DNA of 64,000 nt, taken from assembly GCF_002911015.1 (NCBI RefSeq), contig NZ_KZ626859.1, forward strand, positions 1-64,000, given 5' to 3'. This document shows positions 33,753-41,604 of this stretch, in pieces. The notes under the pieces are model-generated. The model was not told the DNA's origin, did no database searches, and was given only the letters and a program-made list of their open reading frames with translations. The position numbers were made by a program, and so were the translations under genes. Every line of letters starts with the position of its first letter. Position 1 is the first letter of the stretch. The stretch is from Streptomyces populi (GTDB lineage: Bacteria > Actinomycetota > Actinomycetes > Streptomycetales > Streptomycetaceae).

Positions 33753-34339
33753 CAGCGGGCGACGTCCGCGGTCGCCTCGGAGAGGGACTGCGCGAAGGCG
33801 AGGGCCTGGCGGACGGTCTCCGGACCGTCCCCCGCCTCGCTCACCCGCAGGCTCAGGTCGTCCGCCGTCGAGTTGCCGGTGTAGCCGTGATCCGCCTCGC
33901 AGTTGGGGTCACCGCAGGCGGCCGGCTCCAGGTCGATGCGGGAGACCGCGCCCCAGCCGATGGTCAGGACCACTTCCCGGGGCAGCGTGCCGGGCGTGTA
34001 CGACTCGGGGTTCGCGACGACACGGCTCACGACGACCGAGGAGATCCGTCCGAGCTTGACCGACTCCGTCGAGGTCGTGGCGTACGGGGTCGGGGACGTG
34101 GTGTCCGCGTTCTGCTCGTCGGTGTGGCTCACGATGAAACGGTTGCCGGTGAGGACCAGCACGGTGACGTGCCGCCGCACCTCGTTCGCGTCGAACGTCG
34201 TCTCCTGGTGGACCAGGTACGACCGGATGGTGTCGCCGCCGATCGCGGCCTCCACCGCCTCGGCCACGAGGGCCGGGTAGTAGCCGCTGCGCTCGATCGC
34301 CGCTCGCAGCCCCTGGGTCGTCGTACTGGTCTTGGCCAT
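33752..34339 (-). CDS. DUF5998 family protein
   Basis: This 195-residue soluble protein starts MAKTSTTTQGLRAAIERSG and has a beta-rich core (HVTVLVLTGNRFIVSHTDEQ, SVKLGRISSVVVSRVV) plus a cysteine pair in AACGDPNCEADHGYTGN. These are the features of the actinobacterial DUF5998 family, whose function is not known. The ATG at 34339 has AGGA eight bases upstream; the ATG at 34348 overlaps that ribosome-binding site and is rejected. It is the first gene of the DUF5998-phosphodiesterase-tdk operon. Confidence 0.75.
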   Translation of the reverse strand: MAKTSTTTQGLRAAIERSGYYPALVAEAVEAAIGGDTIRSYLVHQETTFDANEVRRHVTVLVLTGNRFIVSHTDEQNADTTSPTPYATTSTESVKLGRISSVVVSRVVANPESYTPGTLPREVVLTIGWGAVSRIDLEPAACGDPNCEADHGYTGNSTADDLSLRVSEAGDGPETVRQALAFAQSLSEATADVAR

Positions 34340-34658
34340 GTCGTCCATCCTACGGGGGCCCACTGACTGCGAGGCACCGCTCGCACGGGTCTGTCGTGGA
34401 CGGATCAGACCGAACCGCGCGAGGCGGCCGGCCGGACGCGGGCACGGCGGGGGCCGCCGCGCGGGCGCTACGGACGGGACGGGCGGGGCGCGCGGGGCGG
34501 CCCCGGGCGTCCGGGCCGGTCAGACCGCCGACGGCACCGCTCGGGTGACGGCGGGCGTCCGGACCGGGACCGCCCGCCGTCACGGAGACGTCCCCTTCGG
34601 GGATCCCGGACAGCGGGACGGCCTGGGCGGCCCGGACGGCGGGGACGGCCCGGACGGC
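34340..34658. other. Low-complexity GC-rich spacer
   Basis: This 319-bp spacer is extremely GC-rich with many short direct repeats of GGACGGC and GGGCGG types (densest at 34600-34655, just past the acetyltransferase stop). A hairpin at 34545-34583 is the only defined element. No frame here has coding character on either strand. Confidence 0.5.
34545..34583 (-). terminator. Hairpin terminator candidate after the PatA-type gene
   Basis: A 13-bp perfect stem (34545-34557 with 34571-34583) with a 13-nt loop lies about 75 bp beyond the stop at 34659. Confidence 0.5.
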
Positions 34659-37487
34659 TCAGACCACGGGCAGGGTCCGGGGACCGAGGTCGTCCCGGAG
34701 CGGGGCACGGGCCAGCCGTACCGTGGCACCCAGGACGCTCAGGCCGGCCGGGGCGACCACCACCGGCTCCAGCGAGACCGCGACGACCTCCGGATGGTCG
34801 TCGACCAGCCGGGAGACCCGCAGCATGAGCTCTTCGAGGGCCGCCGTGTCGACCGGCGCGGAGCCCCGCCAGCCGAACAGGAGCGGTGCCGTCCTGATCG
34901 ACCGGACCAGGGAGGCCGCGTCCCGGTCGGTGACCGGGACCAGCCGGTGCGCGGTGTCCCCGAGCAGTTCGGAGGCGGCCCCGGAGAGCCCGAAGGAGAG
35001 CACCGCCCCGGCGGCCGGGTCGATCACCGCGCGGACGACCGTGTCGACACCGCGCGGCGCCATGCCCTGCACGACCGGGCGCAACACCGTCGGCGGCCCG
35101 AACAGCTCGGTCAGCTCCGTGTACGCCCGGCGCAGCTGTTCCTCGTCCGCCACGTCCAGGCGCACGCCGCCGAGGTCGGCGCGGTGGCGCAGATGCGGGG
35201 CGGTGGTCTTGAGAGCCACGGGGTATCCGATGGTCCGCGCGGCCGCCACGGCGTCGTCCGGGGTGGGGGCGGGCAGGGCGTGGTGCACGTCGATGCCGTA
35301 CCGCCCGAGCAGCGCCGCCGTCTGCTCGCCCCCCAGGGTCAGGCCCTCCCCGCGCGCGAGGAGGTCGTCGATCAGCCGGGCCGCGCCCTTCTCGTCGATG
35401 TCCTCGTACTCGGGCACCTTGCCGGGCTCGCCGGCGTCCAGGCGCCACTGGGCGTACTTGACGGCTTCGGCGAGGGCGCGGACGGCGCGTTCGGCGGCGG
35501 GGTAGGCGGGGATGAGCCGGGAGTCCGGCGCGGGTTCGGCGCGCTCCGCGGCGGGCGAGGCGTCCGAGGGGTGGAAGCGGGCGCCGGGTGTCGCGCCGGT
35601 CGCCGTCCCGGGGGCCTGCGGGGCGGTGCTCGCGGCGGCGGACAGCGCTTCGGCGAGTCCGCCCAGTTCGACGTGCACCACGAGCACCGGCTTCGCCGGG
35701 GCTTCCAGGGCGGAGGAGCGGAGCGCCTCGGCGAGGGCCGCGTCGGCCGCCTGGGTCTCCCCCACCGCCGGTATGGCCGTCACGACGACGGCGTCGCAGC
35801 CGTCGTCGGCGAGGGCCCGCGACAGGGCCCGGTGGAAGTCCTCCGCCGAGGCCGCCGTGGTCAGGTCCCTCGGCGGCAGCGGCCGGAGCCCTTCGGCGAG
35901 ACACGCGTCGTACGTCAGCAGCCCCAGCGACTCGGAGTTCCCGAGGATCGCCACGCGGGGTCCCCGGGGAAGCGGCTGGCGGGCCAGCAGCAGGCCCGCG
36001 TCGACGAGTTCGGTGATCGTGTCCACCCGGATCACTCCGGCCTGGCGCAGCAGCGCGGAGACGGTGGCGTGCGGCAGCCGGGTGGCCCGTACGGCGTGTC
36101 CCTGGGGTGCCGTCCCGCCGTGCCGCGCCCCCTGGACCACGACCAGCGGCTTCACCGCCGCCGTCCGCCGCGCGAGGCGGGTGAACTTGCGCGGGTTGCC
36201 GATGGACTCCAGGTACATCAGGGCGACGTCGGTGTCCGGGTCGTCGTACCAGTACTGCAGTACGTCGTTGCCGGAGACGTCCGCCCGGTTCCCGGAGGAG
36301 ACGAAGGTCGACACACCGGTGACGCCCGTGACGCCGCCGCCGCGCCGGTGCAGCCGGGACAGCAGGGCGATGCCGATGGCGCCGGACTGCGCGAACAGGC
36401 CGATGCGTCCGGGGCGGGGCATCTGCGGGGCGAGCGACGCGTTCAGACGCACGTCGGGCGACGTGTTGATGACGCCGAAGGCGTTCGGACCGATGATGCG
36501 CATCCCGTACGTGCGCGCGTGCCGCACGAGTTCGCGCTGGCGCTCGCGTCCCTCGGGGCCGCTCTCCGCGTACCCGGCGGAGACCACCACGAGCCCCTGC
36601 ACACCGTGCTCCCCGCATTCCGTCACGACCCCGGGGACCTGCTCGGCGGGCACGGCGACGACGGCGAGGTCGACGGGTTCGGTGATGTCCCTCACGGAGC
36701 GGTGGGCGGGGACCCCGTCGAGCTCCTTCTCCTGGAGCGCCGCGTTCACGGCGTGCAGGCGTCCGGTGAAGCCGGCCTGGCGGAGGTTGTCGAGGACGCT
36801 GCGGCCGACCCCGCCGGGTGTGCGCCCGGCACCGATGACGGCCACCGAACCGGGGGCGAGCAGCCGCTGCACGGAGCGGGCCTCGGCCCGCTGCTCCCGC
36901 GCGCGCTGCACGGCGAGGGACCGGTCGGTGGGTTCGAGGTCGAACTCCAGGCGTACGACGCCGTCCTCGAAGCTGCGCTTCTGGGTGTAGCCGGCGTCCG
37001 TGAACACCTTGATCATCTTGTTGTTGGCGGGCAGCACCTCGGCGGCGAAGCGGCGGATGGCGCGCTCGCGGGCCACCGCGGCGATGTGTTCGAGCAGCGC
37101 GGAGGCGACGCCCCGGCCCTGGTGGGCGTCCTGCACGAGGAAGGCGACCTCGGCCTCGTCGGCGGGCACCGAGGCGGGCATCCCGTCGGCGTCGATCCGG
37201 TCGTAGCGTACTGTTGCGATGAACTCGCCGCCCACCGTGGCCGCGAGCCCCACCCTGTCCACAAAGTCGTGGTGGGTGAAGCGGTGGACGTCCTTTGCGG
37301 AGAGCCGCGGATACGGCGCGAAGAAGCGGTAGTACTTCGACTCGTCCGACACCTGCTCGTAGAAGCTGACCAGGCGCTCGGCGTCATCGACGGTGATGGG
37401 CCTGATGCGTGCGGTCCCGCCGTCGCGCAGCACCACGTCGGCCTCCCAGTGGGCTGGGTACTCGTGCCGGTCCGCCGAGGTCTGCAT
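34659..37487 (-). CDS. PatA-type protein lysine acetyltransferase, GNAT fused to acyl-CoA synthetase (NDP-forming)-like domains
   Basis: This 942-residue protein starts with a GNAT domain (about 15-170; acetyl-CoA loop VQDAHQGRGVASALLEH), followed by a CoA-binding Rossmann domain (SVAVIGAGRTPGGVGRSV), a CoA-ligase region (FAQSGAIGIALLSRL) and an ATP-grasp domain (from about residue 700; IGYPVALKTTAPHLRHR). In Streptomyces lividans PatA the GNAT domain is at the N-terminus, opposite to Salmonella Pat, and this protein has that order. PatA acetylates and inactivates AMP-forming acetyl-CoA synthetase; the synthetase-like part is normally regulatory, not catalytic. The ATG at 37487 is chosen; upstream sequence is not conserved-looking. 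It is divergent from ptsH. Confidence 0.85.
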   Translation of the reverse strand: MQTSADRHEYPAHWEADVVLRDGGTARIRPITVDDAERLVSFYEQVSDESKYYRFFAPYPRLSAKDVHRFTHHDFVDRVGLAATVGGEFIATVRYDRIDADGMPASVPADEAEVAFLVQDAHQGRGVASALLEHIAAVARERAIRRFAAEVLPANNKMIKVFTDAGYTQKRSFEDGVVRLEFDLEPTDRSLAVQRAREQRAEARSVQRLLAPGSVAVIGAGRTPGGVGRSVLDNLRQAGFTGRLHAVNAALQEKELDGVPAHRSVRDITEPVDLAVVAVPAEQVPGVVTECGEHGVQGLVVVSAGYAESGPEGRERQRELVRHARTYGMRIIGPNAFGVINTSPDVRLNASLAPQMPRPGRIGLFAQSGAIGIALLSRLHRRGGGVTGVTGVSTFVSSGNRADVSGNDVLQYWYDDPDTDVALMYLESIGNPRKFTRLARRTAAVKPLVVVQGARHGGTAPQGHAVRATRLPHATVSALLRQAGVIRVDTITELVDAGLLLARQPLPRGPRVAILGNSESLGLLTYDACLAEGLRPLPPRDLTTAASAEDFHRALSRALADDGCDAVVVTAIPAVGETQAADAALAEALRSSALEAPAKPVLVVHVELGGLAEALSAAASTAPQAPGTATGATPGARFHPSDASPAAERAEPAPDSRLIPAYPAAERAVRALAEAVKYAQWRLDAGEPGKVPEYEDIDEKGAARLIDDLLARGEGLTLGGEQTAALLGRYGIDVHHALPAPTPDDAVAAARTIGYPVALKTTAPHLRHRADLGGVRLDVADEEQLRRAYTELTELFGPPTVLRPVVQGMAPRGVDTVVRAVIDPAAGAVLSFGLSGAASELLGDTAHRLVPVTDRDAASLVRSIRTAPLLFGWRGSAPVDTAALEELMLRVSRLVDDHPEVVAVSLEPVVVAPAGLSVLGATVRLARAPLRDDLGPRTLPVV

Positions 37488-37621
37488 GGGCCCCAGACTA
37501 CGGCTCGCGCACGACAACGGCGCGAGGCAGTCTGAGGGTGACGGACGTCGGGGCCGGTCTCCGGCCGACACCGCCGCGGGTGAGGTCCGGGACCGTTCGG
37601 GCACACCTCGCGATATGGAAC

Positions 37622-37637
37622 ACTGGTCTAGACAACC
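37622..37637. promoter_or_regulatory. DasR-responsive element upstream of ptsH
   Basis: ACTGGTCTAGACAACC matches the DasR operator consensus (AGTGGTCTAGACCACT type) over its central TGGTCTAGAC core, with two or three deviations at one end. It lies 26 bp before the ptsH ATG. DasR is the GntR regulator that represses N-acetylglucosamine uptake and PTS genes in Streptomyces, including ptsH in S. coelicolor. Confidence 0.8.
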
Positions 37638-37662
37638 TTGAGCACCTGAAGGGCAGCATCAC

Positions 37663-37944
37663 ATGGCTGAGCGCCGCGTCAACGTCGGCTGGACCGAGGG
37701 CCTCCACGCCCGCCCCGCCTCCATCTTCGTCAGGGCCGCCACGGCCTCGGGCATCCCCGTGACGATCGCCAAGACCGACGGCACCCCCGTCAACGCGGCC
37801 TCCATGCTCGCGGTCCTCGGCCTGGGCGCCGAGGGTGGCGAGGAGATCGTTCTCGCGTCGGACTCCGAGGGCGCGGACGCCGCCCTGGACCGCCTGGCGA
37901 AGCTGGTCGCCGAGGGCCTCGACGAGCTCCCCGAGACCGTCTGA
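37663..37944 (+). CDS. ptsH: HPr, PTS phosphocarrier protein
   Basis: This 93-residue HPr carries phosphate from enzyme I to sugar-specific EIIA proteins. The phosphorylated His15 lies in GLHARPAS, and the regulatory-serine region is at Ser47 (VNAASMLAVLGLG). It is the common phosphocarrier for N-acetylglucosamine and fructose uptake in Streptomyces. Enzyme I and EII genes are not in the window. The ATG at 37663 follows a DasR site by 26 bp and the gene ends in a hairpin with a T-run, so it is monocistronic. Confidence 0.95.
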   Translation: MAERRVNVGWTEGLHARPASIFVRAATASGIPVTIAKTDGTPVNAASMLAVLGLGAEGGEEIVLASDSEGADAALDRLAKLVAEGLDELPETV

Positions 37945-37969
37945 GCCCGCAAGGTACTCGAGCGGCACA

Positions 37970-38014
37970 CGGCCGAGCCGCGCCTCCCCTTCACCGGGCG
38001 GCGCGGCTCGGCCG
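37970..38014 (+). terminator. Intrinsic terminator after ptsH
   Basis: A 15-bp perfect stem (37970-37984 with 38000-38014) with a 15-nt loop is followed immediately by TTTTCC. This is one of the few hairpins in the window with a U-tract. Confidence 0.75.
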
Positions 38015-38168
38015 TTTTCCGCGTCCGCCCGGGAATTCCCCACGCGTCCCGTGCGACCCTCGCGCCATGGACACGCGAATGGCGTGCGCCGAAATTACGG
38101 ACACACGAATAAAAGGGCATCAGAAAAGAGCCCCTGTCGAATATCCCTCTTTGTATACGGTGCCCGTG

Positions 38169-38861
38169 TTAATGACACGGGCCCGTCGTGTTTACGGGAT
38201 GTTGCGAACTTCTCACACGGTCCGACCGGTCGCCGCCGGGAAAACGGAGCCGGTGCGCGGCCGTCGCGCGCTCGGTGTGCAGGGCGGTGATCGCGCGGGC
38301 CCGCTCGCTGTCGCCGCGGGCGACCGCGTCCACGATGCCTCCGTGCTCCGCCCAGGACTCCGCGGGGTCGGCCGGCGCCTCCACCGAGTACATCCAGGCG
38401 ATCTTGTGGCGCAGCTGGGCGAGCGTGGAGGTCAGCGCGGGACTGCCCGAGGCCTGCGCGAGCGTCTCGTGGAACCAGCCGCCCAGCGAGCGGAGATCCT
38501 CGCTGTTCCCTTTCCTGGAACGCTCCTGCCCGAGCCTGACCAGGCCTCGCAGCACCTTGAGGTGGGCCTCCGTACGCCGCTGCGCCGCCCTCGCGGCACC
38601 CAGCGGTTCCAGCAGCATGCGCATCTCCAGGAGGTCCGCGGCCTCCTGTTCGGTGGGCTCCGCGACACACGCGCCCGCGTGCCGTCGGGTGACCACGAAG
38701 CCTTCGGCCTCCAGGGTGCGCAGGGCCTCGCGGACGGGGACGCGGGAGACGCCGTAGCGCCGCGCGAGCAGTTCCTCGGTGAGCCGGCCGCCGCGTCCGT
38801 AGACACCCGCGACGATGTCGTCACGGATCGCCGTGCACACCGAGTGCGCCGGAATACGCAT
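38169..38861 (-). CDS. GntR-family (FadR/FCD subfamily) transcriptional regulator
   Basis: This 230-residue regulator has an N-terminal winged helix (IRDDIVAGVYGRGGRLTEELLARRYGVSR, PVREALRTLEAEGFVV, seen as consecutive helices) and a C-terminal all-helical FCD ligand domain with the metal-site residues expected in this class (EMRMLLEPL; FHETLAQASG; EHGGIVDAVARGD). FCD regulators respond to small carboxylates. The ATG at 38861 is preceded by GCGGAGG. It is not adjacent to an obvious metabolic operon, so its target is unknown; its own upstream region (38862-38990) is AT-rich and contains a widely spaced CGCCATCG/CGATGGCG pair that may be an autoregulatory site. A small inverted repeat (38162-38182) overlaps its stop codon. 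Confidence 0.8.
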   Translation of the reverse strand: MRIPAHSVCTAIRDDIVAGVYGRGGRLTEELLARRYGVSRVPVREALRTLEAEGFVVTRRHAGACVAEPTEQEAADLLEMRMLLEPLGAARAAQRRTEAHLKVLRGLVRLGQERSRKGNSEDLRSLGGWFHETLAQASGSPALTSTLAQLRHKIAWMYSVEAPADPAESWAEHGGIVDAVARGDSERARAITALHTERATAAHRLRFPGGDRSDRVRSSQHPVNTTGPCH

Positions 38862-38997
38862 GACCGACCTCCGCTTTAATCCCCGCGAAACGCCATCGAT
38901 TGACGCTTGTTCAGTGACTCTATTGCAGGAAGCCTGAATTTCCGATGGCGGTCCCGAATCCATGGATATTTTTTGGACAGAGGGCCTCCGGAAACGA

Positions 38998-39028
38998 CGA
39001 TGCCCCGACTCGGTGAGCCGGGGCATCG
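38998..39028 (-). terminator. Hairpin terminator of the M23 peptidase gene
   Basis: A 10-bp perfect stem (38998-39007 with 39019-39028), with a further CTC/GAG pairing inside the loop, lies 30 bp past the stop at 39058. Confidence 0.6.
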
Positions 39029-39057
39029 AAAGCGGTGGAGAAGCCGCGAAGCGGTCG

Positions 39058-39828
39058 TCAGACGTTGACGCCGTGCGAGCGCAGGTACGCGACCGGGTTG
39101 ATGTCCGAGCCGTACTCCGCGGTCGTACGGGCCTCGAAGTGGAGGTGCGGCCCCGTGGTGTTGCCGGTGTCGCCGGAGAGGCCGATCTGCTGCCCCGGGG
39201 TGACCGCCTGCCCCACGGACACGCCGATGGACGACAGGTGGCCGTACATGGTGTACGTGCCGTCGTGCATCTTGATCACGACTTGATTGCCGTACGCGCC
39301 GCCCCAGCCGGCCGTGACGACCGTGCCGGCGCCGACGGCGTGGACCGACGTGCCGGTCCCGGCGTGGAAGTCGACGCCGGTGTGGCTGCCGGACGACCAG
39401 AGGCTGCTGCTCGCCTGGTAGCCGGTGGAGACGTAGGAGCCGGTGATCGGCATGACGAAGGTGTTCAGACGCTTGCGCTCGGCCTCACGGGCGGCGCGCT
39501 CCTTGGCCTCGCGGAGCTTGACCGCCTGCTCCGCCGCCTGCTTGCGCGCGGTCTGTTCGGCCTGCTTGCGCGCGGCCTCTTCTTCGGCGGCGCGCTGCTG
39601 CGCGAAAGCCTGGGCGTCGATCTGGTCGGCCACCGTGTCGTTGAGGTCGACGGCCTGGGTCAGCCCCGTCTGCGTCTGGTCGACGGAGGCCTCCGCGGCG
39701 AGCGCGGGGGCGGCCAGGGTTCCGACCACACCGGTGGTGGTGAGTGCCGCGACCCCGACGGCGGTCGTGGTCGTGCTGTGCACGCGGCTCGGACGACGGT
39801 GCTTGCCGGTGCCACAGGAGAACGCCAT
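39058..39828 (-). CDS. Secreted M23 family peptidoglycan endopeptidase
   Basis: This 256-residue protein has an N-terminal signal peptide (hydrophobic TAVGVAALTTTGVVGTLAAPALA), a coiled-coil segment rich in Ala, Glu, Lys, Arg and Gln (about 60-120), and a C-terminal lysostaphin-like M23 domain with zinc-site motifs HTGVDF and HLHFEA (HxH). It should cleave cross-links or bridges of peptidoglycan during hyphal growth or germination. The leader of its mRNA holds a ydaO-type riboswitch, so synthesis is expected to respond to c-di-AMP. Related Streptomyces cell-wall hydrolases such as RpfA are controlled in the same way. The ATG at 39828 is the first after the riboswitch. Confidence 0.88.
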   Translation of the reverse strand: MAFSCGTGKHRRPSRVHSTTTTAVGVAALTTTGVVGTLAAPALAAEASVDQTQTGLTQAVDLNDTVADQIDAQAFAQQRAAEEEAARKQAEQTARKQAAEQAVKLREAKERAAREAERKRLNTFVMPITGSYVSTGYQASSSLWSSGSHTGVDFHAGTGTSVHAVGAGTVVTAGWGGAYGNQVVIKMHDGTYTMYGHLSSIGVSVGQAVTPGQQIGLSGDTGNTTGPHLHFEARTTAEYGSDINPVAYLRSHGVNV

Positions 39829-39840
39829 GTAGAGGCTGAT

Positions 39841-39990
39841 CCTTTCCTTCCCTCTCGCCTACCGGGTTAGCTGACGGGTTCGGAGCAGGAAGGTCTCCTA
39901 CGGACCCCCTCGGGGGAGGGCGTCCGATTCACCCCAGGGACTGCGTATGGGTCCCCGGCTCCCCTGGCTCGCGCCATGGGGGACTCGGCG
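39841..39990 (-). promoter_or_regulatory. ydaO/yuaA cyclic di-AMP riboswitch
   Basis: Read on the minus strand from 39990, the leader shows the hallmarks of the actinobacterial ydaO-yuaA motif: a GCCGAGTCCCCCA start, an AGCCGGGGACCC strand with internal pairing, then GGGGTGAATCGG, a variable GC hairpin (around 39901-39925), the AGGAGACCTTCC segment, and the 3' consensus CCGAACCCGTCAGCTAACC with GGTAGGCGAGAGGG. It ends 12 bp before the M23 start codon. ydaO RNAs bind c-di-AMP and generally lower downstream expression. The exact boundaries are approximate. Confidence 0.9.
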
Positions 39991-40166
39991 ATGACTGTCC
40001 GGTGCCGCGGGCGCGGCGCACTGCCTGACGGACAGCCGGAACGACGCTAAGCGGGGCGTCGTTCGAACAACAAACGGATCACGATTTTTGTAACGCATCC
40101 CACAGGGCAGAAGGGCAACCGCCGTACGAATGGGGACATCTTGGGAACGGCGTACGGGAAGAAGAA

Positions 40167-40196
40167 GGCCCTGACGGCTCTTCAGCCGTCAGGGCC
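40167..40196 (-). terminator. Hairpin terminator of the M16 peptidase operon
   Basis: A 13-bp perfect stem (40167-40179 with 40184-40196) with a CTTC loop lies 20 bp past the stop at 40216 on the minus strand, where it is followed by TTCTTCTTCC. Confidence 0.7.
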
Positions 40197-40215
40197 CTCC
40201 TGGGTCGCACGGGTT

Positions 40216-41604
40216 CTACTCGGCTGCCACCACGGTGACTTCACCGATTCCGAGGGCCCTGACAGGCTCCGCGATCTGCGCCGCGTCCCCCACCAGGACG
40301 GTCACCAGCCGGTCCGTCGGGAAGGCGCTCACGGCCGCCGCGGTCGCCTCCACGGTGCCGGTGGCGGCCAGTTGCCGGTAGAGCGTCGCCTGGTAGTCGT
40401 CCGGCAGGTGCTGCTCGACCTGGTCCGCGAGCGTGCTCGCGACGGCCGCCGCCGTCTCGAACTTGAGGGGTGCGACACCCACCAGGTTCTGCACGGCAAC
40501 GTCGCGCTCCGCGTCGGTCAGCCCCTCGGCCGCGAGGGTCCGCAGCACCTTCCACAGGTCGTCGAGCGCCGGACCGGTGTTGGGCGTGTCGACCGAGCCG
40601 CTGATGGCGAGCATCGCGGCTCCCGTGCCGTCCGGCGCGGAGCGCAGGACCTGGCCGAAGGCCCGTACGCCGTAGGTGTAGCCCTTCTCCTCGCGCAGGA
40701 CGCGGTCGAGGCGCGAGGTGAGGGTGCCGCCCAGGCAGTACGTGCCGAGGACCTGGGCGGGCCACACCCGGTCGTGCCGGTCGGCGCCGACACGGCCGAT
40801 GAGCAGCTGCGTCTGGACGGCGCCGGGACGGTCGACGATGATCACGCGGCCGGTGTCGTCGGCGCTCACCGGCGGCACGGGAAGGGGCTCGGCGGACGAG
40901 CCGGTCCAGGAGCCGAGCGTGTCGGCGAGCAGTTCGTCGAGATCGACGCCCGTCAGGTCGCCGACGACGACGGCGGTGGCCGTGGCGGGACGCACGTGCT
41001 TCTCGTAGAAGGCGCGGACGGCCGCCGCGTCGATGTTCCGGACGGTCTCCTCGGTGCCCTGGCGCGGGCGCGCCATGCGCGTGCTCGCCGGGAACAGTTC
41101 CTTGGAGAGTTCCTTGGCCGCGCGGCGGGCCGGATTGGCCGTCTCGTGCGGGATCTCGTCCAGCCGGTTGGTCACCAGCCGCTCGACCTCGCTGTCCGCG
41201 AACGCGGGGGCCCGCAGGGCGTCGGCGAGCAGGCCGAGGGCTTTGGCCAGGCGCGAGACGGGCACTTCGAGGGACAGGCGGACGCCGGGGTGGTCGGCGT
41301 GCGCGTCGAGCGTGGCGCCGCAGCGCTCCAGCTCGGCGGCGAAGTCCTCGGCGGAGTGCTTGTCGGTGCCCTCGGAGAAGGCGCGCGCCATGATCGTGGC
41401 GATGCCGTCCAGGCCCGCGGGCTCGGCGTCCAGCGGCGCGGCGAGGATCACCTCGACGGCGACGACCTGCTGGCCGGGGCGGTGGCAGCGCAGCACGGTC
41501 AGGCCGTTGTCCAGGGTGCCGCGCTCGGGGGCGGGGAACGCCCACGGCTTGGGCTGGCCGGCCTGGGGCTGCGGGTGGAAGTCCATGGTGGCGAGCTCGG
41601 TCAC
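40216..41604 (-). CDS. M16 peptidase family protein, catalytically inactive partner
   Basis: This 462-residue protein has the duplicated M16 fold (ERGTLDNGLTVLRCHRPGQQ at the start; RPATATAVVVGDLTGVDL in the middle; LTSRLDRVLREEKGYTYGV for the R/Y substrate-anchor motif in the second half). The zinc motif HxxEH expected near residue 75 is missing: the corresponding helix reads ATIMARAFSEGTD. It therefore resembles the non-catalytic subunit of heterodimeric M16 enzymes. Its GTG start at 41604 overlaps the stop of the active partner as GTGA (41601-41604), so stoichiometric synthesis is likely. Confidence 0.85.
   Translation of the reverse strand: MTELATMDFHPQPQAGQPKPWAFPAPERGTLDNGLTVLRCHRPGQQVVAVEVILAAPLDAEPAGLDGIATIMARAFSEGTDKHSAEDFAAELERCGATLDAHADHPGVRLSLEVPVSRLAKALGLLADALRAPAFADSEVERLVTNRLDEIPHETANPARRAAKELSKELFPASTRMARPRQGTEETVRNIDAAAVRAFYEKHVRPATATAVVVGDLTGVDLDELLADTLGSWTGSSAEPLPVPPVSADDTGRVIIVDRPGAVQTQLLIGRVGADRHDRVWPAQVLGTYCLGGTLTSRLDRVLREEKGYTYGVRAFGQVLRSAPDGTGAAMLAISGSVDTPNTGPALDDLWKVLRTLAAEGLTDAERDVAVQNLVGVAPLKFETAAAVASTLADQVEQHLPDDYQATLYRQLAATGTVEATAAAVSAFPTDRLVTVLVGDAAQIAEPVRALGIGEVTVVAAE

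Noticed and set aside
34332..37535. A 1067-codon plus-strand frame
   Set aside because: It is antisense to the PatA-type gene, which has GNAT, CoA-binding and ATP-grasp motifs; the plus-strand product has no recognisable domain.
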